A stretch of 64,000 bases of DNA from Nannocystis sp. (lineage in GTDB: Bacteria; Myxococcota_A; Polyangia; Nannocystales; Nannocystaceae): the NCBI RefSeq assembly GCF_016714285.1, contig NZ_JADJNN010000038.1, positions 248,001 through 312,000 of the forward strand. The letters run 5' to 3'. The position numbers and the translations under genes were made by a program. Shown one piece after another: positions 33,596-42,604 of the stretch. Each line of letters starts with the position of its first letter. Positions within the stretch are counted from its first letter, which is position 1. The notes under the pieces are model-generated. The model worked only from the letters and a program-made list of their open reading frames with translations, ran no database searches and was not told the DNA's origin.

Positions 33596-35734
33596 GAGGC
33601 GGGGGCCGGGGACGCGGAGGTCGCCCTGGCGGCGGGAGATCTGGAGGCGGTCGAGGTGCTCGAGGAAGGGGACCACGAACTTGCGCGAGAGGCCGGTGAG
33701 GGCCTTGAGGGCCTGGACGTCGAGGGTGCGGTGCTGTTGGAGGTGTTCGCGGGCGCGGGCGACGAGGGCCTCGTGGTGTTCGCGGGCCAGCGAGAGGTCG
33801 GGTGAGACGCGGACGATCGCGCCGGATCTCTGGAGCGCGCCGAGGGCCTCGAGGGCCTGGCGTTCGCCCAGGCCGACCTGGTCCTGGATCTCGCGCAGGG
33901 TCGGCGGGGCGATGCCGGCGTTGCGGAACAGGTCGAGCACCGCCTGGACCTGCGGTGGGAGGCCGGGGTCGGCGGTGCTGGTGGAGGGTCGCGTGAGCAG
34001 GTCGCCCTCGGCGCGCAGCAGGCCGCAGGCGACGGCGTGGGCGACGGCGGCGTGGGCGACGTCGGGGGCGACGCGCCCGGGCAGGCCTCCGACGGCGGCG
34101 GCGCGGCCGAGGCCGGGCTGCAGGGGGTGGGCCTCCTGGAAGCGGGCGACGTGGGCGGCGGCGGCGGTGGCGAGCGGGCCGAGCACGGCGGCGTCGACGA
34201 AGCGGGGCTCGCCGAGCGCGATGAGCTCGCGGGTGCTGAGCATGTCTGAGAGGACAGGTTCAAGCTCGACGACGCCGCTGCGGCGCTCGAGCTCGTCGCG
34301 CGCGCAGCCGAGGGCGCCGGCGTCGCGCAGGAGGGCGCGGACGCGGGCGCTGGGGCTGAGGTCGAGGAGGGCGCGGGCGAGGGCCAGCCAGCGCGGGCGC
34401 TGGCCGCGGCCGCTGCCTGGCGTGGGGTCGAGGAGTTGGCCGCCGCCGACGGTGTGGCCGTGCTGGCGCGAGGCGGCGTTGTTGCGGGCGCTGCGGACGA
34501 TCAGGCGCTGGCCGTGCCACAGCGGGAGCGGGGCGTCGAGGCGGAGGCGGACCAGCGCGGTCGCGCCGGGTGGGACGGTGAGGCGGGCGGGGCGGGGTGT
34601 CTCTTGGGACAGGTCGGTGGTGGCTGTCCCTGGGGACAGGTCGGTTGTGCGGGTTGTGCGGGGCGTCGCTTGGGGCAGGTCGGTGGAAGCAGTGCGGGTT
34701 GTGCGTGGTGTCTCTGGGGACAGGTTCGCGGTGGCTGTATCTTGGGACAGGTCGGTGAGGAGGGCGAGGGGGTCGATGCGGGCGGTGGTGTGGGCTGTGC
34801 CGGCGCAGAGCTCGATGGTGGTGCCGCTGCGCCAGGGGTGCTCGTCGTGGGGGAGGTGGGTGAGGATCGCCAGGCAGACCTGGCTGCGGGTGACGCGGGG
34901 GCCGCTCGAGATCACGTCGCCGCGGGCGAGCTCGTCGGTGGCGATGTTGCCGAGGTTGAGGGCGACGCGGGAGCCGGCGGGGGCCTGCTCGCAGGCTTCG
35001 GCGCGGACGTGGAGGGCGCGGGCGCGGAGCTCGCGAGGCTCGCGTTGGGGGCCGGTGGGGATGAGCTGGAGGGCGCGCTCGCGGCCGAGGTCGAGGCGGC
35101 CGGACAGGAGGGTACCGGTGGCGACGGTGCCGTGGCCCTTGACCGCGAAGACGCGGTCGATCGGGACGATCGGTCGGTCGCGCAGCGGGCGTGGTGGGAT
35201 CGCGGCGGCGAGCTTGCGGATCGCGGCCGTGAGTGCTGGCAGGCCCTCGCCGGAGTGCGCGGAGCAGGGCACGATCGGGAGGTCGGCGAGGCCGGGGGCG
35301 AGGCCCTGGAGGGCGGCGCGGACGTCGTCGACGGCGAGCTGCACGGCCTCGGGGTCGCCGCCCAGGCGGTCGACCTTGGTCAGGGCGACGACGCCATGGC
35401 GCAGGCCGAGCAGCTGGCACACGTGCAGGTGCTCGCGGGTCTGCGGCATCACGCCGTCCTCGGCCGAGACCACGAGGAGGACGGCGTCGATGCCTCCGGC
35501 GCCGGCGACCATCGTGCGCACGAAGGCCTCGTGGCCGGGGACGTCGACGATGCTGGCGGAGACGCCGGGGCCGAGCTCCCAGGCGGCGAAGCCGAGCTCG
35601 ATGGTGATGCCGCGGCGCTTCTCCTCGGGGAGGCGGTCGGTGTCGATGCCGGTGAGGGCGCGGACGAGGGAGGTCTTGCCGTGGTCGATGTGTCCGGCCG
35701 TGCCGAGGACGAGGGCGCGGTGGGTCCGGGCCAT
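33593..35734 (-). CDS. selB: Selenocysteine-specific elongation factor with repeat-derived insertion
   Basis: SelB delivers Sec-tRNA(Sec) to UGA codons marked by a SECIS hairpin. It has 713 residues against about 600-640 for typical SelB. GTPase motifs are GTAGHIDHGKTSL (G1), RGITIELGFA (G2), VDVPGHEAFV (G3) and ALTKVD (G4). The C-terminal third holds the winged-helix domains (LREIQDQVGLGERQALEAL, LTGLSRKFVVPFLEHLDR) that bind SECIS RNA. Five palindromes (34597-34752) add about 50 residues of DLSQDT/NLSPET/DLPQAT/DLSPGT/DLSQET plus PRTTRT within domain III. Another palindrome (34242-34259) lies in the winged-helix region. The start ATG 35734 faces selD across 42 bases. Confidence 0.93.
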   Translation of the reverse strand: MARTHRALVLGTAGHIDHGKTSLVRALTGIDTDRLPEEKRRGITIELGFAAWELGPGVSASIVDVPGHEAFVRTMVAGAGGIDAVLLVVSAEDGVMPQTREHLHVCQLLGLRHGVVALTKVDRLGGDPEAVQLAVDDVRAALQGLAPGLADLPIVPCSAHSGEGLPALTAAIRKLAAAIPPRPLRDRPIVPIDRVFAVKGHGTVATGTLLSGRLDLGRERALQLIPTGPQREPRELRARALHVRAEACEQAPAGSRVALNLGNIATDELARGDVISSGPRVTRSQVCLAILTHLPHDEHPWRSGTTIELCAGTAHTTARIDPLALLTDLSQDTATANLSPETPRTTRTASTDLPQATPRTTRTTDLSPGTATTDLSQETPRPARLTVPPGATALVRLRLDAPLPLWHGQRLIVRSARNNAASRQHGHTVGGGQLLDPTPGSGRGQRPRWLALARALLDLSPSARVRALLRDAGALGCARDELERRSGVVELEPVLSDMLSTRELIALGEPRFVDAAVLGPLATAAAAHVARFQEAHPLQPGLGRAAAVGGLPGRVAPDVAHAAVAHAVACGLLRAEGDLLTRPSTSTADPGLPPQVQAVLDLFRNAGIAPPTLREIQDQVGLGERQALEALGALQRSGAIVRVSPDLSLAREHHEALVARAREHLQQHRTLDVQALKALTGLSRKFVVPFLEHLDRLQISRRQGDLRVPGPRL
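34242..34259. repeat. Palindromic repeat in the selB winged-helix region
   Basis: ATGTCTGAGAGGACAGGT; minus-strand reading EPVLSDML. Confidence 0.7.
34597..34752. repeat. Array of five palindromic repeats inside selB
   Basis: Units are at 34597-34614, 34624-34641, 34663-34680, 34708-34725 and 34735-34752. A GCGGGTTGTGCG spacer is itself repeated and gives PRTTRT. All are read in one frame on the minus strand. Confidence 0.9.
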
Positions 35735-35742
35735 GGTGGGCG

Positions 35743-35748
35743 AGTGTA
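35743..35748 (-). promoter_or_regulatory. Candidate selB -10 (TACACT), mirror image of selD
   Basis: TACACT on the minus strand, then 8 nt, then the selB ATG. There is no Shine-Dalgarno. Confidence 0.5.
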
Positions 35749-35762
35749 TCAGCAAGCTGGGG

Positions 35763-35768
35763 TACACT
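35763..35768 (+). promoter_or_regulatory. Candidate selD -10 (TACACT), mirror image of selB
   Basis: TACACT, then 8 nt, then the selD ATG at 35777. With the selB element it forms a GAGTGTA-N14-TACACTC dyad spanning the 42-bp divergent gap. The dyad could instead be a regulator site. Confidence 0.5.
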
Positions 35769-35776
35769 CCGCGGCC

Positions 35777-36871
35777 ATGACGGACACGAGGGACGACGTC
35801 TTGCACCCACGCCTGACCCAGCTCGCGCGTGGAGGTGGTTGAGCCGCGAAGCTTCGGCTCGGCGACCTGGTTCAGGTGCTCGAGGGCGTGCTCCCGCCCG
35901 GTCAGCGGAGCCCTCCGGAGGGAGTGATCGTCGGCGCCGAGTATGCTGACGACGCGGCGGTCGTGCGCCTCGCGGAGGACGGCGAGCGCTGCCTCGTGTT
36001 GACGACCGACGTGATCGCACCGATCGTCGACGACCCGGAGCTGTTCGGGGAGATCGCGGCTGTCAACGCGCTGTCCGACGTGTACGCGATGGGCGGGGCG
36101 CCGCGCTTCGTGCTCAACCTCGTGTTCTTCTGCGACGAGCGGCTGCCGCTGTCGGTGCTGCACGCGGTGCTGCGCGGCGGGGCCCGGGCCTGCGCGCGGG
36201 CCGGGGCCCCGGTGGTCGGCGGTCACAGCGTGCGCGACCCGGAGATCAAGTACGGGCTGGCGGTCACGGGTGAGCTGATGCGGCCGCAGTTGCTGTCGAA
36301 TCGGACGGCGCGGGCGGGGCAGCTGCTGGTGCTGAGCAAGGCGCTGGGGACCGGGGTGATCGGGACGGCGATCAAGCAGGGCGTCGCGAGCGCGGAGGAG
36401 CTGGCGGCCGCGGTCGCGAGCATGACCTGTCTCAACGACCAGGCGCTGGCGGCGGCCCGCAGTCATGGGGTCAGCGCGTGCACGGACGTGACGGGCTTCG
36501 GTCTGCTCGGGCACCTGCGCAACATCTTGCGGGGCTCGTCGCTGGCGGCGCGGCTGTTCATGCCGCGCTTGCCGGCGCTGCCGGGGGCGCTGGGGCACAT
36601 CGAGGCCGGGCGGGTGCCGGGCGGGAGTCGGGCCAACCTCGAGTTTGTGGCGGAGCAGCTGCGGGTGCGCGGGGTGGAAGATCGGCGGCGCTTGTTGCTG
36701 GCGGCGGACGCCCAGACCAGCGGCGGGTTGCTGCTCACGGTCGACGCGGAGCGGGCGGAGGGGCTGTGTCGGGAGCTCGAGTCACGCGGGCAGGTCGGCG
36801 TGGTCGTCGGCGAGTTGCTGGCGGCGGACGAGGCCTTGCCGGTCGGGACGACGATCGTCGACTACACGTAG
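35777..36871 (+). CDS. selD: Selenide, water dikinase, itself a selenoprotein (UGA codon 22 = Sec)
   Basis: SelD makes selenophosphate from selenide and ATP. Reading from ATG 35777, codons 1-21 (MTDTRDDVLHPRLTQLARGGG) are followed by an in-frame TGA at 35840-35842, then AAKLRLGDLVQVLEGVLPPG and the whole remaining protein (364 residues). The result, GGG-Sec-AAKL, matches the SelD active-site loop, where Cys or Sec sits directly before xxK. Downstream blocks are YADDAAVVRL, VLTTDVIAPIVDDP, NALSDVYAMGGAP, VGGHSVRDPEIKYGLAVTG, CTDVTGFGLLGHL and AADAQTSGGLL. Starting at 35876 would lose the catalytic residue and Lys. A SECIS-like hairpin follows the UGA, and selA and selB are adjacent. Confidence 0.92.
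35840..35885 (+). promoter_or_regulatory. UGA(Sec) codon and candidate bacterial SECIS hairpin
   Basis: UGA is at 35840-35842. Downstream, CTCG (35858-35861) pairs with CGAG (35881-35884), followed by a small internal loop and an ACCTG/CAGGT stem (35865-35869 / 35873-35877) with a GUU loop. SelB-bound bacterial SECIS loops carry an exposed GU. An alternative GAGCCG/CGGCTC hairpin starts at once after the UGA. Confidence 0.55.
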
Positions 36872-36930
36872 CTCGCTGCCGACCGGACGGGGCGGACGAC
36901 GATCGTCGACGACGCGTAGCGAGCCCGTAG
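36841..36930. repeat. Duplicated selD 3' end
   Basis: GACGACGATCGTCGAC followed by a TAG-bearing tail occurs at about 36848-36873 and again at about 36897-36920 (CTACACGTAGC versus GACGCGTAGC). A third CCCGTAGC leads into the convergent PilZ stop. Confidence 0.75.
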
Positions 36931-37329
36931 CTAGGGCTTGTCGTTGCTGTCGAGGTAGGCGATCGCGCGGACGATCTCCAGCAGGCGCGAGCGGGTCTTG
37001 GGCGAGGTGTGGTGGAAGCGGACGCCCATGCCGGGGACGGCGTCGGGGCGGGCGCTGGTGTTCCACATGACCTCGCCGGTGAGCTCCAGGCGGCGGGGCG
37101 GCGGGTCGCCCTTGGTGTCGGTGGAGGAGATGGTCGCTGGCGGGGTGAAGCCCAGCTCGAGCATGGTGCCGACCGGCAGCGGGGAGTCGGTGCGGATGAA
37201 GATGCCCATCGACGAGATGTCGGTGATGTACGCGTAGAGGAAGGTGTCACCGGAGCCGCCGGCGCTGCAGTCGACCTCGAGGTGGACGGGGTGACGGGTC
37301 TCGCTGCGGCGGTTGGTGGGGTCGGTCAT
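36931..37329 (-). CDS. PilZ-domain protein
   Basis: A 132-residue single PilZ domain. The RxxxR c-di-GMP motif is RRSETRHPV near the N-terminus and the second motif is ITDISSMGIFI (D/NxSxxG, here DISSMG). Strands with VGTMLELGF and LTGEVMWNTSARPDAVPGMGVRF complete the barrel. It lies 19 bases downstream of the PP2C phosphatase on the same strand, so the two may be co-expressed. It probably links c-di-GMP to motility or surface output, by analogy with myxobacterial PilZ proteins. Confidence 0.9.
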   Translation of the reverse strand: MTDPTNRRSETRHPVHLEVDCSAGGSGDTFLYAYITDISSMGIFIRTDSPLPVGTMLELGFTPPATISSTDTKGDPPPRRLELTGEVMWNTSARPDAVPGMGVRFHHTSPKTRSRLLEIVRAIAYLDSNDKP

Positions 37330-37348
37330 CGGCGCAGCACCGGCTCGC

Positions 37349-38122
<774 letters not shown>

Positions 38123-38215
38123 CCTAGCCCAGCGAGCGCTTCGCTGGAAGGGGGCTGCGCACGTTGCGCGAGATCGCGCGAGCGTGCAGCGGGCCTGAAA
38201 TTGCGGGGAAGGTGT

Positions 38216-38221
38216 TAGCTT
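38216..38221 (+). promoter_or_regulatory. Candidate -10 (TAGCTT) of a leaderless cinA
   Basis: TAGCTT lies exactly 8 nt before ATG 38230, with no Shine-Dalgarno. Confidence 0.5.
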
Positions 38222-38229
38222 CGCGGGGC

Positions 38230-39546
38230 ATGGTCACGGCACAGATCCTCACCATCGGCGACGAATTGCTGTCGGGCGACACGGTCAACTCGAACCTGGC
38301 CTACCTCGGGGAGCGCTGCCGGAGGCTGGGCATCGCGGTGATTCGTGCGCTTTCGGTCCGGGACCGGATCGATGAGATCGTGGCGGCGCTGGTGGAGGTC
38401 GGTGACTGGGCCGATCTCTGTCTGGTCTCCGGCGGTCTCGGGCCGACCTCGGACGATCTGACGGCCGAGGCGGTGGCGAGGGCCTGCGGTGTGCCCCTGG
38501 AGCGCAACGCCGAGGCCGAGGTGACGGTCGCGGCGATGTTCGCCCGCTTTGGTCGGCCGATGCCGGAGATCAACCGCAAGCAGGCCGATCTGCCGGCCGG
38601 GGCCGACATGCTGTTCAACCCGATCGGCACGGCGCCGGGCTTTGCCGTCCGCTTGCCGGAGTCGGCCGCGACTGGCCGACGCTGCTACGTGGCCTGTATG
38701 CCGGGTGTGCCGCGGGAGATGAAGCGGATGATGGCCGAGCAGATCGAGCCACGGCTGGCACGGGAGCTGACGCTGCAGACGACACCGCGGCGGGTGTACC
38801 GGGCGATCGGTCGCGGCGAGTCGGCCATCGCGGTGGACATCGAGCCGATCGTGGCGGCCGCCCGCGGCCGGTCGCCTGGGCTGACCAACCTCTACCTTCA
38901 TTACCGGGCCGCGGCGCCGCAGGTGTTGATCATCGCCGAGGGCACGGCGGGCCCGGATGGGGCACGGGCCACGGCCGAGGAGCTGGCCGGGCTCGATGCG
39001 CCGTTCGTGGAGGCGCTGCAACCGGCGCTCTACGGGCTCGGTGAGGCCGATCTGCCGGCGCGGGTGGTGGCGGCGCTGAGGGCCGCCGGCAAGACGGTGG
39101 CCACGGCCGAGTCGTGCACTGGTGGCCGGGTCGGGGCGCTGCTCACCGAGGTGCCGGGGGCCTCGGCCTGTTATCAAGGCGGGGTGATCGCGTACGACAA
39201 TCGGGTCAAGCAGGGGCTTTTAGGGGTCGCGGCGGCCGATCTGGCGGAGCACGGGGCGGTGTCCGAGCCAGTCGCGCGGGCGCTGGCCACGGGGGTCTTG
39301 CGGGCGCTCGGCACCGACTTCGCGGTGGCCACGACCGGCATCGCCGGGCCCGATGGCGGCAGCCCGGAGAAGCCGGTCGGCACCGTGGACATCGCGGTGG
39401 CCGACGCCGATGGCTGCAGCTACAAGCGTCTGCGCCTGCACGGCGAGCGGGGCCTGATCCAGCACATGGCGGCGTTGTGGGCGCTGAAGCTGCTGTGGGA
39501 CCGTTTGGTTGAGCGGGGCCTGGCCCGGGTCGAGCTGCTCGACTGA
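38230..39546 (+). CDS. cinA: CinA family protein (competence/damage-inducible; nicotinamide-nucleotide amidase)
   Basis: A 438-residue two-domain protein. The N-terminal MoCF-like domain has ILTIGDELLSGDTVNSN and SGGLGPTSDDLTAEAVA. The C-terminal PncC-like amidase domain has TVATAESCTGGRVGALLTEVPGAS and FAVATTGIAGPDGGSPEKPVGTVDIAV, with the Ser/Lys-type active site. CinA recycles NMN or ADP-ribose products and is classically linked with recA in one operon. Here recA lies 140 bases downstream with its own LexA-like box. With comEC in the window, a competence link is plausible but not shown. Confidence 0.92.
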   Translation: MVTAQILTIGDELLSGDTVNSNLAYLGERCRRLGIAVIRALSVRDRIDEIVAALVEVGDWADLCLVSGGLGPTSDDLTAEAVARACGVPLERNAEAEVTVAAMFARFGRPMPEINRKQADLPAGADMLFNPIGTAPGFAVRLPESAATGRRCYVACMPGVPREMKRMMAEQIEPRLARELTLQTTPRRVYRAIGRGESAIAVDIEPIVAAARGRSPGLTNLYLHYRAAAPQVLIIAEGTAGPDGARATAEELAGLDAPFVEALQPALYGLGEADLPARVVAALRAAGKTVATAESCTGGRVGALLTEVPGASACYQGGVIAYDNRVKQGLLGVAAADLAEHGAVSEPVARALATGVLRALGTDFAVATTGIAGPDGGSPEKPVGTVDIAVADADGCSYKRLRLHGERGLIQHMAALWALKLLWDRLVERGLARVELLD

Positions 39547-39622
39547 CTGAATTTTGGCGGACGCGCGGCGGCCGAGCGGGGCCGACGAGTCAAGCGCGGG
39601 GCGGGCTTTTACGCTCGACACG

Positions 39623-39644
39623 GAACACTTGTTCTCCTATAGAT
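39623..39644 (+). promoter_or_regulatory. LexA-like (SOS) box and -10 of recA
   Basis: GAACACTTGTTC (39623-39634) is a perfect dyad of the GAAC-N4-GTTC type used by Gram-positive LexA. It is followed 3 nt later by TATAGAT (39638-39644), a good -10. A repressor bound there would cover the promoter. Confidence 0.65.
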
Positions 39645-39685
39645 CATGCGCCGGCGCTAACTAGCGCGCGAGGACACCAAATTCC

Positions 39686-40870
<1,185 letters not shown>

Positions 40871-40875
40871 GCGCT

Positions 40876-40967
40876 ACCTGTCGTCCCGGGCAGCTGGTCG
40901 AGCTGTCCTGGGGGACAGGTGCGGGCGCTCACCGGCCGAGGCCGTCGAGCTGTCTTCAGGGACAGGT
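40876..40967. repeat. Palindromic repeats between recA and the convergent oxygenase gene
   Basis: CTGTCCTGGGGGACAGGT (40903-40920) and CTGTCTTCAGGGACAGGT (40950-40967), each preceded by TCGAG, with a worn copy at about 40876. Both could fold as terminator hairpins for the convergent genes. Confidence 0.85.
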
Positions 40968-40981
40968 GAGCGCGTGCTGGC

Positions 40982-42454
40982 TCAGGCTGGGATCCACGTG
41001 CCGTGGAAGCCCAGCGGGCTGTGGTGCGGCATGTGGAGGCGGCAGATGGTTCGCAGGTCGGCGGCGTCGAGGACCAGCAGCTCGCCGGTGTGGTGGTGCG
41101 GGTCGTAGCCCATCGCCAGCAGCCAGCCGTCGTCCTCGGCGCGGCTGTGCGGGCGGGGCACGAAGATCGGCTCGCCCGTGAGGTGGGGGTCGAAGTCGCG
41201 AAACAGCGAGCTGCGGGTCTCGGCGTCGACCTTGAGCAGGCCGGTGCTGAAGGGGGCGCGGCGCTGGAGCGGGCTGCCGATCGACCAGCTGTAGCGGTGC
41301 GGGCGGGTCCAGTGGGCGGGGTTGATGGTCGCCAGCTCGCCGCCGTGGTCGCTGAGCTGGCGCTCCTCGACGCGCCCACTGCGGTTGTTGCGGGTGTCGA
41401 GGATGAAGCGGGTCAGGCGTGGGTTCGGGAGCTCGTCGGGCTTGCCCTGCAGCTGCTTGCTGACGACGCCGGCGCGGGGCAGACGGTCCATGCGGGCGGC
41501 GTCGACGATGATGTGCGGGCCGTCCTCGAAGGCGTTGGTGAAGTGGAAGATGAAGCAGGGGCGGGCGGTGAAGCTGCGGACCTGGGTGCCGCGGCGCGGG
41601 AGCACGAGGATCTGGGTCGGGCCGGGGCGCGTGTGGAGGGTGTCGGCGGGCGGGCGCAGGCCGAGCAGGAACTGCGGCAGGTCGAAGGCGGTGGGCGTCA
41701 GGAAGAAGACGCGGTGGTGGGCGGTGAGGGTGAAGTCGTGCATGAAGCCCATCGCGGGCAGGACGAGGCGCTCGCGCTGCACGCAGGCGCCGGCGCCGTC
41801 GAGGCGGTAGAGCATCAGGGCGGGCTGGCGGCCGGCGACGACGCCGAAGTTATAGAGGTCGCCGGTGTCGGGGTCCTTGCGGGGGTGGGCCGAGTAGGGC
41901 AGCTCGGGGGTCATCCAGCGCTCGAGCAGTGAACGGTCGTTGCGCAGGGCGCCGCCGAGGTCGTCGCGGGCGAGGGTGTCGAGGCTGTGCGGGTCGATGC
42001 GGTGGGGCAGGCCGCCCTCCCACAGCGCGTGCAGGCGGCCGGCGTGCATGACGACGGAGGTGTTGGCGGCGTTCTTGAAGCGCAAGCGCAGGAGGTTCTT
42101 GTGGAAGCCGCCGGGGATGTTGGTGCCGAAGTTGCGGAACAAGATCTTGCGGGCGGACTCCTCGGCGAGGAACTCCCGCGTGCGCACGTAACGGTTGCGA
42201 TAGGCGACGCCGTGCGGCGAGAACTCGAAGCGGTTGAGGTGGCCGTCGCCGTCGAAGGGGTGGCCGTAGCGCTGGCCGTGGATCTCCATGCGGCCGGGGC
42301 CGTTGCGCACCAGCACGCCGCGCAGCTCCGGCGGCAGGGTGCCCTCGACCACGGGCAGCGTGGTGTCGACCTCGTCGAGGACGGGCTCGTTCGAACGGAG
42401 GTAGACCTCGGCGAGGTCGAGCGGCGTGTTCTCCTGTGCGCTGGCTGCGGACAC
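40982..42454 (-). CDS. Carotenoid cleavage oxygenase (RPE65/CCD family)
   Basis: A 490-residue non-heme iron dioxygenase. The four iron histidines lie in SAHPRKDPDTGDLYNFG, MGFMHDFTLT, FIFHFTNAFEDG and the C-terminal GFHGTWIP. GVLVRNGPGRMEIHG, HPFDGDGHLNRFEF and DDGWLLAMGYD are further family blocks. It should cleave a conjugated double bond of a carotenoid, stilbene or similar compound to aldehydes. The GTG 42454 start was picked because a TATGGC element lies 8 nt upstream and the first conserved block follows at once; the start remains uncertain. No carotenoid-synthesis gene is in the window. Confidence 0.9.
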   Translation of the reverse strand: MSAASAQENTPLDLAEVYLRSNEPVLDEVDTTLPVVEGTLPPELRGVLVRNGPGRMEIHGQRYGHPFDGDGHLNRFEFSPHGVAYRNRYVRTREFLAEESARKILFRNFGTNIPGGFHKNLLRLRFKNAANTSVVMHAGRLHALWEGGLPHRIDPHSLDTLARDDLGGALRNDRSLLERWMTPELPYSAHPRKDPDTGDLYNFGVVAGRQPALMLYRLDGAGACVQRERLVLPAMGFMHDFTLTAHHRVFFLTPTAFDLPQFLLGLRPPADTLHTRPGPTQILVLPRRGTQVRSFTARPCFIFHFTNAFEDGPHIIVDAARMDRLPRAGVVSKQLQGKPDELPNPRLTRFILDTRNNRSGRVEERQLSDHGGELATINPAHWTRPHRYSWSIGSPLQRRAPFSTGLLKVDAETRSSLFRDFDPHLTGEPIFVPRPHSRAEDDGWLLAMGYDPHHHTGELLVLDAADLRTICRLHMPHHSPLGFHGTWIPA

Positions 42455-42462
42455 GAGTTGGA

Positions 42463-42468
42463 GCCATA
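42463..42468 (-). promoter_or_regulatory. Weak candidate -10 (TATGGC)
   Basis: TATGGC lies 8 nt before GTG 42454. It lacks the final T of the TAnnnT pattern. Confidence 0.3.
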
Positions 42469-42589
42469 GTCCGTGGGCCGAGAAATTGCCAGGGCGTGGC
42501 CTGTGGGGCCGGAATTGGCTGTGCAGGCGAGGCGGCGTACGCGTTCGCGGGCCGGGTGGCTCAGGGCTCGCCGGCCCGGGGGTCTGTGG

Positions 42590-42595
42590 TAGCGT
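42590..42595 (+). promoter_or_regulatory. Candidate -10 (TAGCGT)
   Basis: TAGCGT lies 9 nt before ATG 42605, with no Shine-Dalgarno. Confidence 0.45.
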
Positions 42596-42604
42596 ACGCG
42601 GCCG

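Noticed and set aside
35876..36871. SelD starting at the TTG/ATG-like codon after the UGA
   Set aside because: That start would remove the catalytic Sec and Lys, while upstream codons in the same frame match the SelD N-terminus.
33555..36930. selC (tRNA-Sec) near the selenium genes
   Set aside because: I looked in the gaps around selA, selB and selD. All are too short for a tRNA of about 95 nt and none has a T-loop motif. No tRNA or rRNA was recognised anywhere in the window.
40876..40967. Palindromes as dedicated transcription terminators
   Set aside because: They would suit the recA junction, but most copies lie inside genes that must be transcribed through, and none is followed by a T-run, so termination cannot be their general role.
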